64,000 nucleotides of DNA from Sordaria brevicollis (Eukaryota > Ascomycota > Sordariomycetes > Sordariales > Sordariaceae). The notes under the pieces were generated by a model. The model was not told the DNA's origin. It ran no database searches and saw nothing but the letters and a program-made list of their open reading frames with translations. The DNA lies in contig JAUTDP010000008.1 of assembly GCA_033439795.1 (NCBI GenBank), positions 62,001 through 126,000 of the forward strand. The letters are read 5' to 3'. Shown here piece by piece: positions 14,601 to 23,304 of this stretch. Made by a program: the position numbers and the translations under genes. The first letter of the stretch is position 1. Each line of letters opens with the position of its first letter.

Positions 14601-15750
14601 ACATTTAAACTAAACGTATTAATACGGAAATAGAATAATACTTCCAATTATATATTAATTAAATATAAACTAATTAGGCCAAATAACTTCCCCTCGTAAA
14701 ATTCGCTAATAATAATATAATATCTTTATTAATAAACTTATTACCTTTCTTCGTTAATTATAATTATTATTCCTATATAAGTACCGAACCTTATAACCCC
14801 TTACTATTAATATTATTACCTATATAATTAAAAGAATATTATAAAGTTAACGAATTCGCCGACCGCTTCTATAAAATTTAAAATTTTATAATTCAATAGA
14901 TTAAACGCAATTAAAATTAATACGAAGAGAATATTAATAAAAAATAAGTCGATTTAATAAAATATAAAAAAGGGGATACCGTCCTATTTAATACGTTTAA
15001 TTTAATTAACGGTCGTTTATATATTAAATTCTCCCTCTATTAGGAAGGATTATTTAAAATCTTAAAAACGGATTTATATACTATTAAATTACAATTACCC
15101 GATAATATAAAATATTCGCTAATTTTTTATATTTCGATAATTTAACATTAGACCAATTAAAATCTCCTTAGCCAAATCGTCAATTCTAACATCCGCGCTA
15201 ACGAGGGTAGAATTATAATTCGTACCGACGATTACGAGGAATATATTAAATAGGGATTCGATAAATTATTAAATATTAAATAAAAAGGAGAAAACTATTA
15301 TTAATATTATTTAATTAAATAAAAGGGCAATTACAACCTTACTTAAAAAAAGGTCGATAACGTTATTAATTATAAAGTATATTTTTAAGAATTTTATTAC
15401 AATTACCCCAATAAATTAATACCACCCCGCGTTAAAGAATTTCTCAACCGCTTCGAATAAAAAGGAAAATACCCAATAATAAACTCCGTTATTCGTAACG
15501 AACAATCCGACGTTAATACCGAACTCCGCGCTTTATACCGCCGTTCCGCCCACTTAGCGCAACGATTCGCTATTTCCAAAACGGAATTATTATTAATTAA
15601 AAAGGAAGTAAAGGAGGGATTTATAGAAATAATAATAAAGATTATACGATTTTTAATAAATAAATAATCTAGGATACGGCTAACGTTATAATTAGAAATA
15701 TTTAATAAATTAATAAAGGATTTTAGGTTATAATTATACGTATATATAGA
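8690..15750 (+). pseudogene. RIPed gag-pol of inner chromovirus
   Basis: A degraded plus-strand gag-pol fills the element. The RT motif Y-I-N-D-I-L-Y-N (ancestral Y-I-D-D) lies at about 12,872-12,895. The integrase motif F-H-P-Q-T-D-x-Q-T-x-R-I-N lies at about 14,585-14,623, with H as Tyr, Q as stop and D as Asn codons, all explained by RIP. A chromodomain near 15,290-15,375 reads L-I-K-W-K-G then N-L-T-W-K-K, where W codons have become TAA. A lysine-rich stretch ends the gag-like part at about 10,530-10,620. No frame longer than a few dozen codons survives. Confidence 0.8.
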
Positions 15751-15792
15751 TTTTTTTTTTTAACTCTACGAACTTCTTTTAAAGGGGGATAA

Positions 15793-16078
15793 TATTATAG
15801 GATTATACTTATACTATACCCGGTATACGTATTAACCACTTATATAAGTGCTTAGATCCCTAGCGACTATTCCCGATTATAGTACGTACGCTATAGCTCG
15901 ATATAGTCCAGATCTAGTCACCTATAGTCACGTGTAGTATTACGTAGGTGCGTACGGATTAGGGTATAGGCTCGCGCCTATATATCCAATCCTCCGTATA
16001 TACTTCTCCCTTCCCTTCCTTCGTATAATAATACATATCTTATTATATACCTAACGGTGCCAATGCTGTCCCTTAATA
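15793..16078 (+). repeat. 3' LTR of inner chromovirus (286 bp)
   Basis: The right LTR copy, directly preceded by the polypurine tract. Against the 5' copy it carries mainly C-to-T changes and retains G. The two LTRs therefore seem to have been mutated largely on opposite strands. It is followed by AAAAA. Confidence 0.92.
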
Positions 16079-16083
16079 AAAAA

Positions 16084-16270
16084 GACGGAAATTATAAAAT
16101 ATTATTACCGGAATTATACGATAAATAAGAGGAATAAGAAATTAAAGAAATTATAAATTATTAAGGAGTAGATATAAATTAGAAGTTTTTAATTAAATAA
16201 ATAGGGTAATCCGTAGAATATAATACTTAGGAACCTAAAAAGTATTTCGAGAATGCGTAAAAAGCGTTTT
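16084..16270 (+). pseudogene. RIPed chromodomain of outer chromovirus pol
   Basis: Immediately after the inner insertion, the outer pol frame resumes. At about 16,201-16,255 it reads a chromodomain C-terminal half: G, then V-E-Y-N-T-W-E-P-K-K-Y-F-E-N-A, where the W codon is TAG (from TGG). T-W-E-P is the hallmark of chromodomains fused to integrase in chromoviruses. In living elements these target integration to H3K9me-marked chromatin. The inner element thus landed between integrase and chromodomain. Confidence 0.8.
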
Positions 16271-18029
16271 CTAAATATTAGAAAATTAAATAGAAATATT
16301 ATAGGAAATAGGATAATTAACGTAAATAATATAATAAGAATTTATTATTTTACGATTATAAAAAATAATAAGTATTAAATATAGTACGAAATATTATATA
16401 TAAAGTTTAGTAAGCGAATAGCTACTATATACTCTAATAGGGACGGGAATTAAAAATTTATTTATTAATAGGAAAAGAAATATTATCGCCGGCGAAAGAT
16501 TTGCGTAGTGGAATAAATTAAGGGTAGCCGGTATTAAAAATAAAGTACCCGAGGATTAATAATTTAATTTTAAATATTTTAATATAATATTAATTAAGAA
16601 GTAGTTACGCCGAGCCGCGAATTAGAATTATAAGGAATTTAAAGAATCCGAATATTAAGACCGGAAGAAAAACCTCTTTAATATTTTTATTAGATTGGGA
16701 ATTCTCCGTCCGATAAGGATAAGTAATTAAATTAGAAGGATTTAAAATAGCCGGTAAATTCTTTATTAAGATTATAAAGAATTTAATATATTAAAAGGAA
16801 AACCGTTTTAATATTTCCTATTAGATTAAGGATTTTCCGTCCGATAAGGATAAAATAATTAAATTAGGAGAATTTAAATTAGTTAGTAAATTTTTTATTA
16901 AAATTATAGAGAATCCGATATATTAAAAGGAGAACCGTTTTAATATTTCCTATTGGATTAAAAATTTTCCGTCCGATAAGGACGAGATAATTAAATTAGG
17001 AAGATTTAAAATTAATTAATAAATTCTTTTTTAACGTTTATTTATAAGCGGCGTTAAAGGTTACTAGCTTTAAAGTAATTATAGCGGTTTAAATTATAAA
17101 GAGGTTTATAATTAATTAATAAATATAAATATTAATAAAATTCTTTAAATTAGGGAGATATAGTAAATTACCAACTACGTAGAGTAAATAGTCGTTGGTT
17201 AATAATATAATTTAGAGTATTTCCGGCTCCTAAAAATAATTAATACGTATTAGGGTTTTTATTAATTTAATTAACCGGTTGAAATTAATAGGTCTTTCTT
17301 TATATTTTAGGGATTATAAGGGTTTAATTTTAAAAAGAGGGAAGGCGGTTCGGGTTAAATTTTAAAACTAATTTTAAATGAAATTCCAATCTTAATTCGG
17401 GATAGAATTTCTATCCTATTTAGGAATTCTTTCGAAATCCTTTATTATTTAGGGTAAAATATTTCCTATCCGAGGAAAAGATACAAAGAGAAAAGAATAT
17501 TAAAATAGTAAATAAAGTGCGTAATACGTAGAAATTAAACCGTTTCGGGGTTGGCTTTTGGGAATTAATAATAGCCCTAGGGGGCAAATATTAATTATAA
17601 AACCGGTAAATTATTATATTATTATAGCCGGTAAATATAGGAATATTAATATAATATGGACGGTTAAAATAAGTGGGGATTATTATTTCGTCCGATATAT
17701 TAATATAAATATCGCCGGTCGGTTTTTAAATCTTTTAATAAAATTATTTAATATAGAAATATTACCCCTATAGGTATTATAATAATCGTTGCGTAATAAT
17801 ACGGTTTAAGGATTAAATTAGCCGGGGGGGGGAGTAATATTAATATATAAAATAAGAATAAATAATTAAACGGTATAATAGAACCGAAGCGTAATATAAT
17901 ATACGAATAGAAAATAGGGTTTTTTACGAAGTATAGCGTAATATATAAATAGGAAATAAAATTTTCTACGGATTGTAATAATTAATATTAGAGTTATAAA
18001 GGATTATAGTTTTTAAGGGGGGGGATAAT
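16271..18029 (+). other. Extra 3' internal region of the outer chromovirus, unidentified
   Basis: About 1.75 kb lies between the chromodomain and the 3' LTR, where most chromoviruses have little or nothing. It is RIPed and includes a three-copy 131/132-bp tandem repeat that translates as a 44-residue repeat (separate entry). A 71-codon open stretch survives at 17,558-17,773. The polypurine tract is at its right end. It may be a captured third ORF or host sequence. I do not recognise the product. Confidence 0.6.
16625..17035 (+). repeat. 131/132-bp tandem repeat (about 3 copies), apparently coding 44-aa units
   Basis: CCGTCCGATAAGGA recurs at 16,706, 16,837 and 16,969, a spacing of 131 then 132 bp. 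On the plus strand copies 2 and 3 translate to nearly the same 44-residue unit. It contains R-F-N-I-S-Y-W-I-K, then F-P-S-D-K-D, I-I-K-L-G-x-F-K and S-K-F-F-I-K-I-I-E-N-P. The 132-bp period is exactly 44 codons, and the 131-bp step reflects a 1-bp loss in copy 1. A decayed partial copy lies just upstream. Confidence 0.85.
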
Positions 18030-18315
18030 TATAAGGGTATTATTAAGAAGGTTTAGGGGGATTTATATAATTAGGGTATAGTAGCCTAGGACGATAGATA
18101 AAATAGCGGATAAAATAAGGATAGTAGGATATAATATAGAGGAAAGGATTTCGGAGTCCGGGCGCCGATTATTCCGGATTTATAGGGAAGCGTATAAGTA
18201 TAAAAGAGGATAGCTCCTAGTTAGAGACTTGTATTTGGCTAGGCTAAAATCTTTCTCCTAGAATAGACCTACCTTGTGCGATTTGCTCTTACCCTCTCGT
18301 ACCTATGACTTTACA
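18030..18315 (+). repeat. 3' LTR of outer chromovirus (286 bp)
   Basis: It is collinear with 2,814-3,099. This copy retains noticeably more CA/TG dinucleotides in its right half (ends CTTTACA) than the 5' LTR does, so it is the less mutated copy. It is followed by AATAT. Confidence 0.92.
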
Positions 18316-18320
18316 AATAT
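18316..18320. repeat. Target-site duplication AATAT, right copy
   Basis: It matches 2,809-2,813 exactly, which confirms that 2,814-18,315 is one insertion and that the flanks were once contiguous. Confidence 0.88.
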
Positions 18321-21193
18321 AAAATATAATTAATACGGGTCTACTTAAATAGTCTTTTAAAAAATTTATATTTACTTTTATACTCTTTGGTAGTACTTTT
18401 TTTAAATTTTTTCTAGAATAAATACTTATTAATTTAATTTTTAAAAGGGAATTTAATATTCTTAGGGTAATTAATTTTCCACTTTATTATCGGCCGGTTT
18501 ATCGTCCTCTTTATTTTTACGGCTATAATAATCGATAAATTCGTTAATATAATTGGGGTTTCTACTACGGTAATTAAAATAGTTATAGAAACGATATCCA
18601 ATTTCCTTATATACGAAATATTTTTTTTCTTCGAATAATTTATAAGCTTCCTTACGAATTATATTAAGGGCGCGACGGGAATTACCTCGGTTACTACTAC
18701 TAGTATTAATATTATTATTAATAATATTATTAGAATTTTTATTAAAATTATTAAAACCTTTAACCTTATTAGACGAATTTATAGAAAAGGAAATATTCTT
18801 ATCCTTATCCTTATTATCTTTCTTAGCTTTATTATTACGGAAAATACGTTAATTAATTTCGACCGTTTTTTTAATTATTAAAGCGTATTAATTAAAAATA
18901 ATATCCTCTTATTTATATCCCTAAAGGAGGGCGTTCTAAATAGTACCCGGGAATTTTTAATTGAATTTTTATTTTTATAAATTAAAAGGGCGATTATATT
19001 CTCTTACTAAACGTACGAATTTATTACGGAATTTTTAAAAGTCCCCGTTTATTTCGAATTTTAGATCGTTAAATTCGTAGATAATTTTTTCCTTTCGATT
19101 ATAATTATAATATTCGGCGTATAAATAGGCGAGTAATTTATTAAAAATTTTAATATTATAAGGACCGTCGGCGAAGTAGGGTTTAAAATCTTAAGTAATT
19201 TTATTAATAGTACAATTCTCGATATATATTTTTTTAGCTTTATTATTAAAGAAATAGTCGGTATTCAATTTAAATTTATTAAGGATATAGCAGTATTAAA
19301 TATTAAAAGTAATAATATTTTTATTTTTTTCATTATAAAAATAGGGCGAATCCTTCTCTTTAATTAATAAGCGTCTTTAATTAGCGGTAGAAAAATCGGT
19401 AGTAAATATTTCCTTATAACGCCTTCTATTATCGTTATCCTTATTACGATCGGCGTAATTGTAACGTTCGAAATTCTCGGGGGTTAGGAAAGCGACCTTC
19501 TTCTTACGAAAATTAATATTTTCTTTATAGAAATCGATATTTTTTTTAATTAAAATAATAATTATAATATATAAATTAGCGATATTATTATCCCGGGTAA
19601 TTATTACTCCTTTTAATTCTTTAATTTAAACCTTTATAATTATTAGGTTATTTTTAATTTTGGTAAATTCTTTTTCTTTTTTAATAAAATCGCGACGGAT
19701 TTCGTTCTATTTAATAAAGAAGTAGGGGTAGGATAAATAATCCTTAATCGAGGAATTATTTTTTTATTCGTAAGGGGTACCTTATTTATCGGTACGGCCG
19801 TTATTAAATAAGGTATTATTTTAAACCTCTCCGTCGTTAAATAAATTATTATTTTAATTATTATTAAACGGGGTATTATTTTAAGCTCCCTTATTAGAAT
19901 AATTAATAATTTAACGTAATACGGTAAATTAGGCTTAGAATTTACAATTCTTCTCGTATAACGCAACGTTTTTATAACGTAAAGTTTCGTAATCGTCTAA
20001 TTCGAGGTTAAAATCTTTATTTCCGCAAGCTTCTAATAATTAGCGTATTAAAAATATATTCTTATTTTATTCCTTACATAAATCTTTATAAAAGTATTTA
20101 TTATTTATTTCGGCGCCCTTTTAATATTTTAATAAATTAGTAGCGTATTTATATATTTATCTTAAATTAATATTTAAATTAATAATAATAATTTAATATT
20201 TTCATTATTAGGAAAGAATAGCCTTAATTAAAATAATTTATAATTTAATTTCTTCGAAAATAGCGTATACACTTTCGGGATCTTCGATAGTAAATTTAAA
20301 AATATTGAAGTTTATTAATAAAATATTACTATTATTCTATTCCTAATAATTTTAACCCGTAGCCGTTAAAACCTTAAAAATAAAAATTAAATAATTTTTA
20401 TTATATTAGGCTTAATATTTCGTAATTATGTTAATTTTCGTATATAAGAAATTGAATAAATCCTTTATATTAAATATATAACGAACGTTAGCGAATTTAC
20501 TAATAATTTCTTAATTAAAAAACGTAATAGCTTCATTTATATTTTCCGGAATATTATAATCTTTTAAATTAAATTTATCGATATTATATAATTAAATATT
20601 CTATTTCTCTTTAAGAATACCGATTATAATATCGCTAAGTAAGCGACGCTTAAAAGTATTATCTTATTAAATAATTATATTAAGAATAATAAATATATTT
20701 ATAATATCGAATTTAATTTATTCAATTACAAATTTATTAAATATATTCTTTTTTTAAACTTCGTTTATTTAAACGCTCTTAATAGTAAATAGCTTAGCGG
20801 TTTTAACCGCGGCAGCCTTTTCGTCGGGGGTATATATTATTATAATTAATTATAAGGGTATATATTATAATTACTTTAATCGGTAAATAAATTTAGGATA
20901 TTTAGATACCTCCCTAATATATTAAGAATAATCTTATAATTATTACGAGCGACGTAGTTACGAGAGATAAGTTTAATACGTTGAATTTAGGTTTATTGTA
21001 GAATTATAAGATAAAGAAGAAAAGAAGAAATAAGTAAAGGGTGCGCCCCGCGTTAGGGTTTTATATTTGGGCGCGGGCGATTTACGAAGGCGGTACGTAA
21101 TTACGTGCGCTGGTGCGGTTAACTTTTGTTAGGTGACCGCCCGAGCGATAACCGGTCCGCCGGATAGGGACCCTGTCCGCTAGCGCCGTGATA
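18321..21193 (-). mobile_element. RIPed gypsy-type remnant, gag side, continuing the 1-2,808 element
   Basis: Joining 2,808 to 18,321 across the outer insertion restores a minus-strand order. A putative LTR (about 20,940-21,193) is followed leftwards by a gag-like tract (18,400-20,850) and then by the protease and RT at 2,770-1,350. The gag-like region is full of stops and no zinc knuckle could be read with confidence. The assignment rests on orientation, position and the flanking target duplication. Confidence 0.6.
20940..21193 (-). repeat. Putative 5' LTR of the minus-strand gypsy remnant
   Basis: Read on the minus strand it starts TATCACGGCG, plausibly TGTCACGGCG before RIP. It is GC-richer than its surroundings, includes an AAATATAAAACCC box that could be a TATA element, and is followed by AT-rich gag-like sequence. 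The partner LTR would be left of base 1, so both boundaries are provisional. Confidence 0.4.
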
Positions 21194-21254
21194 ATTATTA
21201 GGAGATATAATAATTTTATGGTTTATTTTTGAAAATCTCTAAATTTAAACGTAT

Positions 21255-21429
21255 AAGGTGGGCTCTAGTAGCTAATTTTATTACCTTATAAGGTAGGCTT
21301 TGGTGGTTAATTTTATTACCCTATAAGGTAAATTCTAATAATTAATTTTATTACCTTGTAAGGTGGGTTCTAGTGGCCAATTTTACTACCTTGTAAGGTG
21401 GGCTCTAGTAATTAATTTTATAGAGTTAA
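21255..21429. repeat. Five-copy 35-bp tandem repeat with palindromic junctions
   Basis: Units start AAGGT at 21,255, 21,290, 21,325, 21,360 and 21,395, exactly 35 bp apart. The junctions form ACCTTRTAAGGT, which is a perfect 12-bp palindrome ACCTTATAAGGT at 21,283-21,294. Copies differ only by transitions typical of RIP. Confidence 0.93.
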
Positions 21430-23230
21430 AAAAAAATCCTATAAGATTAGTAAAAAAATTTAGTAATTTAGGTACTCGAGCGCCCGCCCGCTAGTAATTA
21501 TAACGCAAATATAGGGGCTCGGGCGCCCGACTTTAGAAATGTAGACCCTAACCCTACGTATAGGGTCGGTTTTATAATATTAATTATTCTTTTAATTATA
21601 TTCTAAAATTTATATAATTAGTATTAATTGATTTAGAATAATTTAACGAATAGAATAATATAGTTATATTAAAATTTAAGTAAAGTTTGGCTATATAATT
21701 ATTATTATAAGAAATTACCTCTACCGTACCTATTTTGCCCACTTAACTTTATTATAGCGTATACGCTTTACCCGCTTTTATTTAACGTAATTAATCTATA
21801 TACGTAAAGTAAAAGTATTCTTAAACCCTATTATATATTTATTTTAATTAATATTTATATTTATACCTTTATTATTATTATTAATAATAATAATACCGTT
21901 ATTATTACTAATACGTTAGTTTTTTTCTTCTCGATCGCTTTTATTAATATTTGGGCCGTCGGGGTCGACCCGTATAATTTAATTATATAGCGCCGTATAG
22001 GCGAATATAATATCGATTTATATTACGATATTATATTCGGGAGCTAACGACCGTATTACTTTCTACTTCCTCTTTAATATACCGATTGAAATTTTAATCT
22101 TTATATAATACTTCGAATGCCTTAAATTATACAATTCTTTATATATTTTTAATCGATTAATTTTATACCTTTATTCTAATAAATAATATTAAATACTTAA
22201 ATATAAAATAAGAATATTACGTCGTATATAATACCCCGCGTTAATAAAGTAAAATTTACCCTCGGGTATTTTAAAACTAATAATATTAAATATTAATTAT
22301 ATTACCCTAAAATTATATATTAAACCCTCGCTTCCCGGTAAAATATACGTAAAAAAATTATTTAAATTAACGGCGATTATAATATTCTAATATATAAATC
22401 CTTTATAATTTCGTTATATTTCCGTCTTAAATTAAAATACCTATATATAAATATAAATCCTATTGATAACGCTTAAGTAATTTTTAAAGAATAGCGCCGA
22501 TACCGCGTCTTTTAAATTATATATAGTATTTAAAGGGGGAAGTTTAACGATTATTTAATATAATTAAATTATAGTATTTAATATTTAATAAAAGTTACGG
22601 CTAATAGTCTCGGTATTGTAATTAAATCGATAAACCGTATTTTAATATATTTTATTATAAATATAAATATATAGGAAAGTTATAAACTTTTATTCGAAGG
22701 ATATATATTATAATTTATAGATTAAAGTATTTTAGATTATTTATATAACGAGCTTTATAAAAGGGCGGTACTATATATAATATAAATTAAAAAATTTATT
22801 TTTACGGTTAGGGTAGAGGGTATTATAAATAACCTTCTCCCCTTCTTCTTTATTAATATAAATAAATCGGTATACTATATTATTATTACCGCGGCGGCGT
22901 TTAAAATGAATAATAGTAGTAACGATTAGAAGGATTATAAGTAGGAATGTAAAAATATAGTATCGAATAGGATTTATATCGAAGTATTTTATTTTATTAA
23001 GTATTTATAATAAAACGTAAACCGAGGAGGGGGGGTAATAAATATTATAATTTTTAATATAACGTAATTTAATCTAGCCGCTAATATACCCAATACCCCT
23101 ATTAATTAATAAAATATAAGTTATCCTCCTTCCCCGGGTCGTAGAGATATAGAATAGTAAAACGTAGTATTATTATACCCGATTAGGAAATTGATAGGGC
23201 CTTATATATAGTGCTTGTAAGACGTAGTAG
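21430..23230. other. RIPed tract of unknown origin
   Basis: The tract is AT-rich, with the same CA/TG depletion. It begins with a GC-richer patch (about 21,470-21,575) containing a short inverted repeat GACCCTA...TAGGGTC at 21,544-21,567. A decayed plus-strand gene may occupy about 21,900-23,000, because several stretches read as clustered hydrophobic residues. No family could be assigned, and every frame has many stops. Confidence 0.5.
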
Positions 23231-23268
23231 GGGAGGTACGGCTAAGAGCCTGTTGTATTTTAGTTATA

Positions 23269-23304
23269 GGGGGGTTATAGGGGGGTTATAGGGGGTAAAG
23301 GGGG
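23269..23304 (+). other. Potential G-quadruplex at the heterochromatin edge
   Basis: Four G runs of 6, 6, 5 and 5 bases (23,269-23,274, 23,280-23,285, 23,291-23,295, 23,300-23,304) are separated by loops TTATA, TTATA and TAAA. This satisfies the standard intramolecular G4 pattern. It lies at the junction between RIPed AT-rich DNA and normal GC-balanced DNA. Whether it folds in vivo is unknown. Confidence 0.75.

Larger units (their letters stand above)
8396..16078 (+). mobile_element. Inner nested LTR retrotransposon (second chromovirus), RIP-inactivated
   Basis: A 7,683-bp element with 286-bp LTRs (8,396-8,681 and 15,793-16,078), unrelated in sequence to the outer LTRs. The LTR begins TGTCACAGG in the left copy and TATTATAGG in the right. 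AAAAA flanks both sides (8,391-8,395 and 16,079-16,083). An AAAGGGGGATAA polypurine tract abuts the 3' LTR at 15,781-15,792. RT, integrase and chromodomain motifs are recognisable on the plus strand. It interrupts the outer element between integrase and chromodomain, so it inserted later. Confidence 0.92.
2814..18315 (+). mobile_element. Outer LTR retrotransposon (chromovirus, Ty3/gypsy), RIP-inactivated, with a nested insertion
   Basis: A complete LTR element of 15,502 bp; about 7.8 kb after removing the inner element and one target-site copy. Both LTRs are 286 bp (2,814-3,099 and 18,030-18,315). They run from TGTAAGGG to TTACA, with RIP variants TATAAGGG and TTATA. The 5-bp duplication AATAT flanks it at 2,809-2,813 and 18,316-18,320. 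A polypurine tract ending in eight Gs precedes the 3' LTR at about 18,015-18,025. The internal order is gag zinc knuckle, reverse transcriptase, integrase, chromodomain, then about 1.9 kb of extra sequence. All frames are broken by RIP transitions. Confidence 0.93.
1..23230. other. RIP-mutated AT-rich heterochromatic block
   Basis: This block is extremely AT-rich. The dinucleotides CA and TG are nearly absent, while TA is in large excess and many CG remain. That is the footprint of repeat-induced point mutation (CpA to TpA on either strand), known from Neurospora. All coding frames are shredded by TAA/TAG codons that correspond to former CAA, CAG or TGG codons. The block holds at least three nested LTR retrotransposons, described separately. 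By known Neurospora biology such sequence is expected to carry H3K9me3 and cytosine methylation; this is inferred. It may be dispersed heterochromatin or the edge of a larger (peri)centromeric block, which the window cannot decide. Confidence 0.93.

Noticed and set aside
18535..18605. Possible zinc knuckle in the minus-strand gag
   Set aside because: The last Cys position does not fit C-x2-C-x4-H-x4-C even after allowing RIP changes.
21547..21557. CCCTAACCCTA, telomere-like
   Set aside because: Only two units, inside RIPed repeats and part of a short inverted repeat; not a telomere.
22890..22960. Possible flavin monooxygenase G-D-x-x-H-K-M motif
   Set aside because: The local reading is T-A-A-A-F-K-M-N and needs transversions to fit, which RIP does not make.
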